Shown here: positions 1 through 5,283 of the stretch, piece by piece
How the letters are laid out: every line of letters starts with the position of its first letter
How positions within the stretch are numbered: position 1 is the stretch's first letter
Assembly (NCBI GenBank): GCA_029548025.1
Contig: JAKPOE010000208.1
Span: 1-5,283 of the forward strand
From: Spirochaetota bacterium
Lineage (GTDB): Bacteria > Spirochaetota > UBA4802 > UB4802
Direction: 5' to 3'
DNA length: 5,283 nt
Position numbers and translations under genes: made by a program
The notes under the pieces: generated by a model
The model's database searches: none
The model's input: only the letters and a program-made list of their open reading frames with translations
What the model was told of the DNA's origin: nothing

Positions 1-885
1 ATTAAAGAATGGGACTATTATGGTATAACCACACAAGATTATTTTGTATCTGCTACAATTTCAAATATTGGATATGCAGGATTGCTGTTTATTTATTATA
101 TTGACTTTAAAACAAAGGATTACATAGAAGATACGCTTATCACCCCGTTTGGCAAAGGTTTTACATTAGGTAAAACCAGTGATGATGATAGCATGTTTAA
201 AAAGGGGGATATTGTTTTTAAATGTAGTAAAAAAAATAAAGAAAGAGAGATTTTTATAAATTGGCCGGGTTTTGGGAAGGGGAAGGGTTTTAAAGCGCAC
301 TTGATTTTGCAACAACCACCGGGTGATTCTATTGTCATGATGACACCAATTGGTAATAACCGATTCTATTATAATCAAAAGATAAACTGCATGCCTGCAG
401 AGGGAGCATTTATCCTGAATGGTAAAGAATATGGTTTTACATTTAATAAAGCACTGGCAACACTGGATTGGGGGAGAGGAGTATGGGAATATAAAAGCTA
501 CTGGAATTGGGCAAGCAGTTCATGGTTCTTACCAGATGGAACACGGTTTGGGCTTAATTTAGGGCTTGGTTTTGGTGATCTTTCCTATGCTACAGAAAAT
601 TGTTTTTTTATTGATGGGAAGATACATAAGCTTGATAAGGTTACCTTCAACTACGATAATACCAATTTTATGAAACCATGGTATTTTGGGTCTAATGATG
701 GAAGGTTAGGGCTTACTTTTACGCCGTTTTTTGAAAGGGTAGCAAGATCAAATCTTCTGGTAATTACCAGTGAGGTGCACCAGCTCTTTGGGCATTATCA
801 TGGGTTTGTTATCGGTGATAATGGAAAAAAAATTAATATTGCACATTGCATTGGCTGGGCTGAAGAGCATCATGCACGCTGGTAA
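1..885 (+). CDS. DUF2804 family protein, 5' end cut by the window
   Basis: The frame is open from base 1 to the TAA at 883-885, giving 294 visible residues. A TTG at 82 could be read as a start, but the 27 codons before it already look like family sequence (KEWDYYGITTQDYF, then ISNIGYAG), so the true start lies outside the window. I recognise DUF2804 from DWGRGVW (visible residues 156-162), the Trp-rich stretch after it, the GLNLGLGFGD block followed by ATEN (about 184-200), and the closing GWAEEHHARW (285-294), which is typical of the family C-terminus. The full-length family is only somewhat longer, so most of the protein is present. No signal peptide or membrane span is visible. The biochemical function of DUF2804 is not known to me. 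It lies 12 bases upstream of a DUF4912-like gene and a GH57 glucan enzyme on the same strand, so a link to glucan metabolism is inferred from position only. Confidence 0.85.
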   Translation: MKEWDYYGITTQDYFVSATISNIGYAGLLFIYYIDFKTKDYIEDTLITPFGKGFTLGKTSDDDSMFKKGDIVFKCSKKNKEREIFINWPGFGKGKGFKAHLILQQPPGDSIVMMTPIGNNRFYYNQKINCMPAEGAFILNGKEYGFTFNKALATLDWGRGVWEYKSYWNWASSSWFLPDGTRFGLNLGLGFGDLSYATENCFFIDGKIHKLDKVTFNYDNTNFMKPWYFGSNDGRLGLTFTPFFERVARSNLLVITSEVHQLFGHYHGFVIGDNGKKINIAHCIGWAEEHHARW

Positions 886-890
886 GGGAG
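884..890 (+). promoter_or_regulatory. Ribosome binding site of the DUF4912-like gene
   Basis: AAGGGAG lies 7 bases before the ATG at 898 and overlaps the TAA stop of the upstream DUF2804 gene. It supports ATG 898 as the start and co-transcription of the two genes. Confidence 0.65.
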
Positions 891-897
891 TATAGCC

Positions 898-1326
898 ATG
901 TCAGGATATTTTACTTGTCATTTACCTTCATTTTCATTAATGCATGTTCATTGGTCAATAGATAGCCCTAATTGGGAGAAAATTGTATCAGGGGCAGTGA
1001 CAGATATTTATGGTGACCCGGTTCTATTTATCAAGGTTATGAAATTACATGGAAATGAGTGGATACAGGACCAGCAGGTTGATGTCTTTGGGAAGAATAA
1101 TCACTGGGTTATATCCTTAGGTACTCATTTACATGGCAATACAATAAAAGTATTGCTTGCTACAATAATTGAAGAAGGCCAGGAAATGATTATTTTTGAA
1201 TCTGATCCTATAGCATTACCAGCTTCACCTGAGCAGTTACAGGAAACTATTCCGTCCTATACAAAAGATATACGGGATATAAATAATATTCATGATTTAT
1301 GTGACGATAAACGCATATCGTCATGA
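898..1326 (+). CDS. Small DUF4912-like protein
   Basis: This 142-residue protein has no signal peptide or membrane span. Its layout resembles DUF4912: an early HVHWSI strand (residues 16-21, compare the family's aromatic 'VYW' strand), a variable middle, an HWVISLG strand (69-75), a second strand pair (NTIKVLLAT, 81-89), then ESDPIALP (101-108), which matches the position of the family's 'SN..TP' ending. The tail from about 115 is polar and probably disordered. As I recall, DUF4912 proteins often accompany GH57/DUF1957 branching-type enzymes, and here the next gene is exactly that, joined by an ATGA overlap at 1323-1326. The role is unknown. An accessory or carbohydrate-binding function with the neighbouring enzyme is an inference. 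The family match is by eye and is weaker than those of its neighbours; a divergent, unrelated beta-rich domain is the alternative. Its start is supported by AAGGGAG 7 bases upstream. Confidence 0.6.
   Translation: MSGYFTCHLPSFSLMHVHWSIDSPNWEKIVSGAVTDIYGDPVLFIKVMKLHGNEWIQDQQVDVFGKNNHWVISLGTHLHGNTIKVLLATIIEEGQEMIIFESDPIALPASPEQLQETIPSYTKDIRDINNIHDLCDDKRISS
1301..1324 (+). promoter_or_regulatory. Hairpin over the GH57 start codon
   Basis: TGACGATA (1302-1309) and TATCGTCA (1316-1323) form a perfect 8-bp stem with a 6-base loop, extended by a possible G-U pair (1301 with 1324). The A of the GH57 ATG (1323) is in the stem, and no Shine-Dalgarno sequence lies just before it. A ribosome finishing the DUF4912-like gene at 1324-1326 would have to open the stem, which fits translational coupling. 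The pairing is seen in the sequence; the function is inferred. Confidence 0.45.
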
Positions 1327-2855
1327 GTTTGGAACATCCTGATAAAATAAAAATCTGTATTATATTACATGCCCACCTTCCTTTTGTGTGCGATAGCTCT
1401 CGCGACCTTCCGCTTGAAGAGATCTGGTTGTATCAGAATATAGCTGAGTGTTATATACCACTTGTTATGATGTGTAATTCTCTTCTAAAAAAAAATATAC
1501 AACCATCGATTGCACTGTCGCTCAGTCCCACACTGATAACGATGTTGCAGCAGGACTATTATAAATACCGGTTTAAACAATGGTGTTTACAGCTTTGTGA
1601 GTTTTCGGATATATTAAAAAAGCACAATCGTAAAGCAGTAAAGGCATTACATTTTTATGATGCCTTTATAACTGATAGATTGCATTATATTGAAAACACT
1701 GATGTGCTGGATGATTTACACTATCTTGCCGATACCAATGCTGTTGAACTATTAACAACTGCGGCTACTCACCCCTTTATGCCACTGGTGCGACATGTTC
1801 CGTATATGATGCGTTTGCAGATAAAACTGGGAATTGATACCTTTTATAGCAGATTTGGTTATAAACCAGATGGCTTCTGGTTGCCCGAGCTGGGCTATTG
1901 TTACGGCATGGATAGCTATTTGAAGGATGAAAACATTGCTTATACCATTGTTAATGATAAAAGCATTTTGCTGAGCAATGCTGTTCCAGCGTGTGGGAAT
2001 TTTTCCCCATCAATGACAAAAAGCGGATTGATGGTACTGCCACGTGATTCTGTTCTTTCAATGAAGATATGGTCAGGGCAGGGATACCCTGGCAATCCAT
2101 ACTACCGGGAATTTCATAGGGATGCACTCTATGAATTACAAGAGCTATCGCCCACACCTGATAATACCCTTTTAGGGCTTAAGATTTATGCAGTTAGCGG
2201 AAGTGATGATAAGGAATATTATAATCCAGACTGTATTCCTGAGATAGTAAGTAAACAGGTAGATGATTTTATTGATGCAATCTATAAGCGGTCAGAGCAG
2301 GTTGCAAACATTACCCACAAATCCCCTGTTTTTATTCTTCCATTTGATGCCGAGCTTTTTGGACACTGGTGGTTTGAAGGGCCACTTTTTCTGGAATTGC
2401 TCATAGAGAAGATTACACAATTACATGGTGTAGAGCTGATTATGCCTTCTGATTTGTTGGGCAGTGAATGTGCGACAGTTGATTTAGTTGAGTCATCGTG
2501 GGGGAAACAGGCAGACTTTTCAACATGGTACAATCCGCTGGTGCGCAGGAATGCTGCCATGCTTGATGAGATGATCTATGAATTTTTACAATATGTGAAC
2601 GTGAAAAATGAGATGCTGTATCAATGTGCCCGTGAGATTTTACTGGCTATGTCATCTGACTGGTTGTTTATGATATCAACAGGCAGCTACACTGATTATG
2701 CTGGCAGGCGATTTTCTGAACATAGCGATGCTGCGCGAACACTGCTTACGATGCTAAAAAATCATGAAAGTAATGAAACATTGATTCATGAACGGTATAA
2801 AAAGTATCCAATATTCCCCTCTATTGACAGAGTACTTACCCGGATTGAGTTGTGA
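1323..2855 (+). CDS. GH57 1,4-alpha-glucan branching-type enzyme (with DUF1957 C-terminal domain)
   Basis: This 510-residue protein has the full set of GH57 landmarks: HAHLPFV (16-22) near the N-terminus, THPFMPL (149-155), GFWLPELGY (184-192) with Glu189 as the expected nucleophile, PFDAELFGHWWFEG (340-353) with Asp342 as the expected acid/base, and SSWGKQADFSTWYNP (391-405). The C-terminal segment (about 410-480, including REILLAMSSDWLFMISTG) is the helical DUF1957 domain of GH57 branching enzymes. The length fits bacterial and archaeal branching enzymes of this family, which cut an alpha-1,4 linkage and rejoin the chain by an alpha-1,6 linkage. It is probably cytoplasmic, as no signal peptide is seen. 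Oddities are ELGY where ECAY/ECGY is usual, and GYPGN (254-258) where I recall GYPGD. Some family members hydrolyse rather than branch, so 'branching' is likely but not proven. The ATG overlaps the preceding stop (ATGA). The 3' end overlaps the convergent ATPase gene by 20 bp. Confidence 0.9.
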   Translation: MSLEHPDKIKICIILHAHLPFVCDSSRDLPLEEIWLYQNIAECYIPLVMMCNSLLKKNIQPSIALSLSPTLITMLQQDYYKYRFKQWCLQLCEFSDILKKHNRKAVKALHFYDAFITDRLHYIENTDVLDDLHYLADTNAVELLTTAATHPFMPLVRHVPYMMRLQIKLGIDTFYSRFGYKPDGFWLPELGYCYGMDSYLKDENIAYTIVNDKSILLSNAVPACGNFSPSMTKSGLMVLPRDSVLSMKIWSGQGYPGNPYYREFHRDALYELQELSPTPDNTLLGLKIYAVSGSDDKEYYNPDCIPEIVSKQVDDFIDAIYKRSEQVANITHKSPVFILPFDAELFGHWWFEGPLFLELLIEKITQLHGVELIMPSDLLGSECATVDLVESSWGKQADFSTWYNPLVRRNAAMLDEMIYEFLQYVNVKNEMLYQCAREILLAMSSDWLFMISTGSYTDYAGRRFSEHSDAARTLLTMLKNHESNETLIHERYKKYPIFPSIDRVLTRIEL

Positions 2856-4131
2856 AAAAATTTTTAACGGTGTGATAGTAATATTCAAATGGCGGCTGTG
2901 AGGGGGGTAAATTTTTTATAATGAGCTTTCGTGCCCATCTGCGCTCGGTCTGCTCGCATAGATCTTTGATGGTTCTTCCGGAAAGTGTATTGCTTATATG
3001 CGCTAACTTCATAAGCTCTTCAGGGTTAAGATGCTGTGCATAGTTTCCAAAAATGCTTGCGCGCTCATTTTCGCCGGGAAGGGGAAAGTGAATGCTCTGA
3101 TCAAATCGGTTTATAAGCGCATGATCTAAATCCTGTTTTCGATTTGTTGCACCAATAACCATAGTATTGGCGATAGCTCCTATACCATCAAGACGCCGTA
3201 AAAGCACCGATAAAATGCGACGGGTTGCTTCATACATGTTCTGGTCACGAGAGCCTGCCAGTGAATCAATCTCGTCAATGAAAAGGATTGATCCTCCCAT
3301 ATCTTCGCTTGCATCAAATATCTCGGCTAAATTTTGCGATGACTGCCCGTACCATTTTGACATTATTGATTCAACTGGAACATAGATGAGAGGCACCTGT
3401 ACTTCTCTGGCAATGATACGTGCTATGGTGGTTTTGCCAACACCGGGAGGCCCTTCAAAAAGTATTGCTTTTGGTTTATTGTATTCAAATGTTTTGCGTG
3501 TCAACCGGGCAATGTTGTCGTATACTGAAGGATTTTTTAAAGGGAGTATTATTGATTCACGTATGATACGTTTTACCTCTTCATATCCTGCAATGTAATT
3601 CCAGTCAATACCTTCTGTACCGGTATATACGGATGCACCCCGTCGTATGAGCCGTGTTACCGGATTTTCTTTCATTGACGAATATGCTTTTTGCATAAGT
3701 GCAATGATGCAGTTAATCTCTTCCTGCGATAGATTGCCTTTTTTTGTACATTCTATCTTAAAATTTGTCATAAGCCCTGAGAATTCAATCTTACAGTTGT
3801 CAAAGATGTTTTCGGTTTTAAATATATTCTTATTTAATGCCTGCACAGCATAGTACCCTTCAGAAAAAGAGTGGATGCGTATATGTTCAATATGATCTTT
3901 GATAACACCCAGGCTTTGTATTATGAGTGCAGGCGATAGCTCCGGAACAGGTATACTGATGCGCGTACATCCTTTTTCAAAACCAATATATGGCTCAATT
4001 GCAGTGTTGCATTTAACCGACACATCCTCAGTGGCTTTGTTTATCTGCATCTGCATCTGGTCAAATGGGATGGTATCTGTTTCATTGTTCATGGTTATGG
4101 TTGCCATATATACCAGTAAATAAAACTTCAA
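2836..4131 (-). CDS. AAA+ ATPase with VPS4/katanin-like pore loop and unrecognised N-terminal region
   Basis: The 431-residue reading starts at TTG 4131, three bases after the reductase stop. ATG 4107 (residue 9) or ATG 4092 (residue 14) may be the true start, since none has a well-placed Shine-Dalgarno site. The AAA module spans about residues 175-410: Walker A GPPGVGKTT (227-235), pore loop KWYG (259-262), Walker B ILFIDE (282-287, with Asp286 and Glu287), sensor 1 GATN (327-330) and an SGRTI segment (384-388) near the sensor 2 position. Such proteins form ring hexamers that thread or remodel proteins using ATP. The KWYG loop resembles VPS4, spastin and katanin. The arginine-finger region reads ALINRFDQSIHFPLP, with only one Arg (342) where relatives have two or three. 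Residues about 1-170, presumably the substrate-selecting part, match nothing I know. No membrane span or protease domain is present, so it is not FtsH. The substrate is unknown. It is probably co-transcribed with the reductase. Confidence 0.88.
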   Translation of the reverse strand: MKFYLLVYMATITMNNETDTIPFDQMQMQINKATEDVSVKCNTAIEPYIGFEKGCTRISIPVPELSPALIIQSLGVIKDHIEHIRIHSFSEGYYAVQALNKNIFKTENIFDNCKIEFSGLMTNFKIECTKKGNLSQEEINCIIALMQKAYSSMKENPVTRLIRRGASVYTGTEGIDWNYIAGYEEVKRIIRESIILPLKNPSVYDNIARLTRKTFEYNKPKAILFEGPPGVGKTTIARIIAREVQVPLIYVPVESIMSKWYGQSSQNLAEIFDASEDMGGSILFIDEIDSLAGSRDQNMYEATRRILSVLLRRLDGIGAIANTMVIGATNRKQDLDHALINRFDQSIHFPLPGENERASIFGNYAQHLNPEELMKLAHISNTLSGRTIKDLCEQTERRWARKLIIKNLPPSQPPFEYYYHTVKNFFTTQSG

Positions 4132-4134
4132 AAA

Positions 4135-4896
4135 TTATGCAAGCGCTCCCCCATCTATAACAATAGTAGCCCCTGTTGTATAACTTGCTGCGTCGGATAC
4201 AAGATATACTACCGCTCCCACCATCTCATCAGGGTTAGCTACTCGCTTCATTGGTATTGTCGGCAGAATGAGTTTTAAAATTTCTTCATTTTGTGTCATA
4301 ACTGAAGAAAATTTTGTATCGGTTAAACCCGGTAAGATTGCATTGACGCGCACATTAAAAGGTGCCAGTTCTTTAGCAAACGATTTTGTCATGGCAATAA
4401 CACCTGCCTTTGTCATAGAATAAATCCCCTGAAATGGTGCAGGACGAATACCATTGATTGAAGCAACATTGACAATGGAGCCCCCCTTATTTTTTATCAT
4501 CAGATTTGCAGCATACTGGCTCATGAAAAAGTACCCTTTAAAGTTAACATCAATGGTCTTATCCCATGCATCAGCCGTTGCATGTAATACATCGCCAAAA
4601 TATGGATTGGTTGCTGCATTGTTAACCAGTATATCCAATCTACCATAGCGTTCTTCAACAGCTTTAAAAAGATTCTGTATATCATCAAGCTTCCCGATGT
4701 GACAGGCTATGGCATGTGCCTTACCGCCTTCTAATTCAATTTCATCTTTTACCTTATTTAAATCTTCTATTTTTCTGCTGGTACAAAAAACTGTTGCACC
4801 ATGCGCTGCTAAACCTTTTGCTATTGACTGTCCAATACCACGGCTTGCTCCGGTAACAATAGCTATTTTGCCATCTAAATCAAAATTGATCTTCAT
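4135..4896 (-). CDS. Short-chain dehydrogenase/reductase, DHRS4-like
   Basis: This 253-residue protein is a complete classical SDR. It has the Rossmann motif TGASRGIG (15-22), NNAA (92-95), Asn118 in DVNFKG, catalytic Ser146, and Tyr159 with Lys163 in YSMTK. The C-terminus (YTTGATIVIDGG, 239-250) is typical of the family. SRK (40-42) after the second strand suggests preference for NADP(H). ACHIGK (64-69) replaces the usual Asp-containing adenine-binding motif and recalls CHVGK of DHRS4 carbonyl reductases, as do NPYFG (97-101) and WDKT (111-114). The substrate is probably a ketone, aldehyde or alcohol, but cannot be read from the sequence. It is predicted to be cytoplasmic. ATG 4896 is supported by GGAGG 9 bases upstream, and it overlaps the stop of a possible small ORF by ATGA. 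The AAA+ ATPase gene follows after three bases, so the two are probably one operon. Confidence 0.92.
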   Translation of the reverse strand: MKINFDLDGKIAIVTGASRGIGQSIAKGLAAHGATVFCTSRKIEDLNKVKDEIELEGGKAHAIACHIGKLDDIQNLFKAVEERYGRLDILVNNAATNPYFGDVLHATADAWDKTIDVNFKGYFFMSQYAANLMIKNKGGSIVNVASINGIRPAPFQGIYSMTKAGVIAMTKSFAKELAPFNVRVNAILPGLTDTKFSSVMTQNEEILKLILPTIPMKRVANPDEMVGAVVYLVSDAASYTTGATIVIDGGALA

Positions 4897-5027
4897 ATAC
4901 TATCGCCTCCATTTTTAAAAATCATTATTATCATCCGTAAAATGGTACAAATGTTCGTCAAGAATTTTAGGTAAAATAATAACAATAGTATAATGATGGT
5001 ACAACCATCATTTTTATAATGGTACAT
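4893..5027 (-). CDS. Possible small hydrophobic ORF (44 aa) coupled to the reductase gene
   Basis: On the - strand an ATG at 5027 opens 44 codons that end in TGA at 4895-4893, overlapping the reductase ATG (4896) as ATGA. A strong GGAGG (5039-5035) lies 7 bases before the ATG. The peptide begins MYHYKNDGCT. It then has a run of Ile, Leu and Phe (about residues 11-23) and a second hydrophobic stretch (about 26-37) interrupted by Arg31, and it ends NGGDSI. It could be a small membrane or leader peptide. Against this, Ile, Leu, Phe, Lys and Asn are what AT-rich non-coding DNA encodes by chance. The frame also runs through a palindrome and repeats that may be operators, and I recognise no family. 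The ribosome binding site and the ATGA junction are the only positive evidence. Confidence 0.3.
   Translation of the reverse strand: MYHYKNDGCTIIILLLLFYLKFLTNICTILRMIIMIFKNGGDSI
4906..4910 (-). promoter_or_regulatory. Ribosome binding site of the reductase gene
   Basis: On the - strand, GGAGG lies 9 bases before ATG 4896. It fixes the reductase start and makes the shorter downstream ATGs unlikely. Confidence 0.75.
4942..5026. repeat. Three exact copies of ATGGTACA
   Basis: ATGGTACA occurs at 4942-4949, 4996-5003 and 5019-5026, all in the same orientation, with starts 54 and 23 bases apart. The flanks differ, so this is not a longer duplication. Three exact 8-base copies in 85 bases upstream of a gene is the pattern expected of repeated binding sites for one regulator. 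The repeat is seen directly; the binding is inferred. Confidence 0.6.
4992..5012. promoter_or_regulatory. Palindrome, candidate operator (FadR/GntR-like core)
   Basis: AATGATGGT (4992-5000) and ACCATCATT (5004-5012) are perfect inverted arms around a 3-base centre, ACA. The core TGGTACAACCA (4997-5007) fits the TNGTNNNACNA consensus known for the FadR subfamily of GntR regulators. It lies about 100 bases upstream of the reductase start. A transcription-factor operator controlling the reductase, and perhaps the divergent gene, is the likeliest reading. No regulator gene is visible in the window. A weak RNA hairpin is the alternative; its stem is AT-rich and its 3-base loop is tight. Confidence 0.45.
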
Positions 5028-5034
5028 AAAGGAA

Positions 5035-5039
5035 CCTCC
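5035..5039 (-). promoter_or_regulatory. Ribosome-binding-site-like GGAGG before the small ORF
   Basis: On the - strand, GGAGG lies 7 bases before ATG 5027. The same motif precedes the reductase gene. It matters because it is the main reason to take the 44-codon ORF seriously; if that ORF is not real, the match is coincidental. Confidence 0.35.
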
Positions 5040-5225
5040 AATAATTAAATTGTTTAAGATTACAATGCGGGCACAAGCATTGGAAAAATGTTTATTTGTA
5101 TTGTTAAAAATAAAAAACCTGATATCCAGTTGTTTGTATAATAATTGAGACCTCTGAACAAATCTTTAAAAAAATGCTTGCAATAGAAAAATAAGAGACA
5201 TAATACGAACAGGTAATCTTATACG

Positions 5226-5230
5226 GGAGG
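5226..5230 (+). promoter_or_regulatory. Ribosome binding site of the right-edge gene
   Basis: GGAGG lies 9 bases before ATG 5240, inside a purine run from 5225 to 5236. The spacing is the same as for the reductase gene on the other strand. Confidence 0.55.
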
Positions 5231-5239
5231 GGGAGACCA

Positions 5240-5283
5240 ATGCAACAAAGTTTTTTTGATTATGCCATGCAAAGCAAAGGTGG
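5240..5283 (+). CDS. Start of an unidentified gene, cut by the right edge
   Basis: An ATG with GGAGG 9 bases upstream opens a frame that runs to the window end. Only 14 complete codons are visible (MQQSFFDYAMQSKG), too few to name a family. It is divergent from the reductase gene across a 343-base region that contains repeats and a palindrome, so the two may share regulation. It is listed because the ribosome binding site and position support a real start. A later in-frame ATG at 5267 has no such site. Confidence 0.55.
   Translation, partial: MQQSFFDYAMQSKG

Larger units (their letters stand above)
4897..5239. other. Intergenic regulatory region between divergent genes
   Basis: These 343 AT-rich bases lie between the reductase (-) and the right-edge gene (+). 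The left part (4942-5026) holds three ATGGTACA copies and a palindrome. The promoters are not clear. For the - strand, TTGGAG (5041-5036) and TATAAA (5018-5013) are spaced by 17 bases, which would place the palindrome at the transcription start, but this would exclude translation of the small ORF. For the + strand, TTGCAA (5178-5183) and CATAAT (5199-5204) have a short 15-base spacer, and a perfect TATAAT (5137-5142) has no partner -35. All of these are weak. I see nothing further in 5041-5177: no RNA gene and no riboswitch that I can recognise. Confidence 0.5.

Noticed and set aside
82..84. TTG as the start of the DUF2804 gene
   Set aside because: The frame is open to base 1 and the 27 upstream codons already look like DUF2804 sequence, so the gene is cut by the window rather than starting here.
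1487..1495. Run of nine A in the GH57 gene as a slippage or frameshift site
   Set aside because: The zero frame continues through full GH57 motifs, and 8-base A runs also occur in the DUF2804 gene (229-236, 825-832). This looks like ordinary AT-rich coding sequence.
3167..3853. Several 68-72 codon + strand open frames inside the ATPase gene
   Set aside because: They lie antisense to a gene with clear AAA motifs, have no convincing start sites and resemble no protein.
4992..5016. Palindrome followed by T run as a + strand terminator
   Set aside because: No + strand gene ends nearby, the stem is AT-rich with a 3-base loop, and the T run is partly the palindrome arm itself. An operator is the better reading.
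5069..5084. Sigma-54-like promoter (GGGCAC, 5-base gap, TTGG)
   Set aside because: The -24 half fits, but the highly conserved GC of the -12 element reads GG, and no upstream activator sites are visible.
5074..5180. 8-bp inverted repeat CAAGCATT (5074-5081) / AATGCTTG (5173-5180)
   Set aside because: The arms are 91 bases apart and do not extend. One such pair is expected by chance in a region of this size.

Overview
The window is AT-rich (about 40% GC by eye, lower between genes) and bacterial in layout: tightly packed genes, Shine-Dalgarno sites and ATGA junctions. It holds two gene groups that run toward each other, plus the start of a further gene at the right edge. I cannot name the organism. 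The mix of DUF2804, a DUF4912-like protein, a GH57 branching-type enzyme and a DHRS4-like reductase in AT-rich DNA would fit a spirochaete or another environmental Gram-negative lineage, but this is a weak inference.

Left group, + strand (1-2855). A DUF2804 protein is cut off by the left edge and is open from base 1. After 12 bases comes a small DUF4912-like protein, then a GH57 1,4-alpha-glucan branching-type enzyme whose ATG overlaps the preceding TGA (ATGA). The GH57 start has no visible ribosome binding site and lies in an 8-bp hairpin, so its translation is probably coupled to the small gene. The group is best read as an alpha-glucan (glycogen-like) metabolism operon in which two proteins of unknown function accompany the enzyme.

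Right group, - strand (transcribed from about 5040 down to 2836). A possible 44-codon hydrophobic small ORF with a strong ribosome binding site overlaps the start of a DHRS4-like short-chain dehydrogenase/reductase by ATGA. Three bases after the reductase comes an AAA+ ATPase with a VPS4/katanin-like pore loop and an N-terminal region I do not recognise. The ATPase and GH57 genes overlap tail to tail by 20 bp, leaving no room for a terminator between the groups.

Intergenic region (4897-5239). It separates the reductase from a + strand gene that starts at 5240 and shows only 14 codons. It contains three exact copies of ATGGTACA in 85 bp. One copy is built into a perfect 9-bp-arm palindrome whose core fits the TNGTNNNACNA pattern of FadR-type GntR operators. 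This region is the most interesting part of the window: it may be a regulatory site, a leader-peptide gene, or both. Nothing in the window is a clear defence, mobile or CRISPR system.
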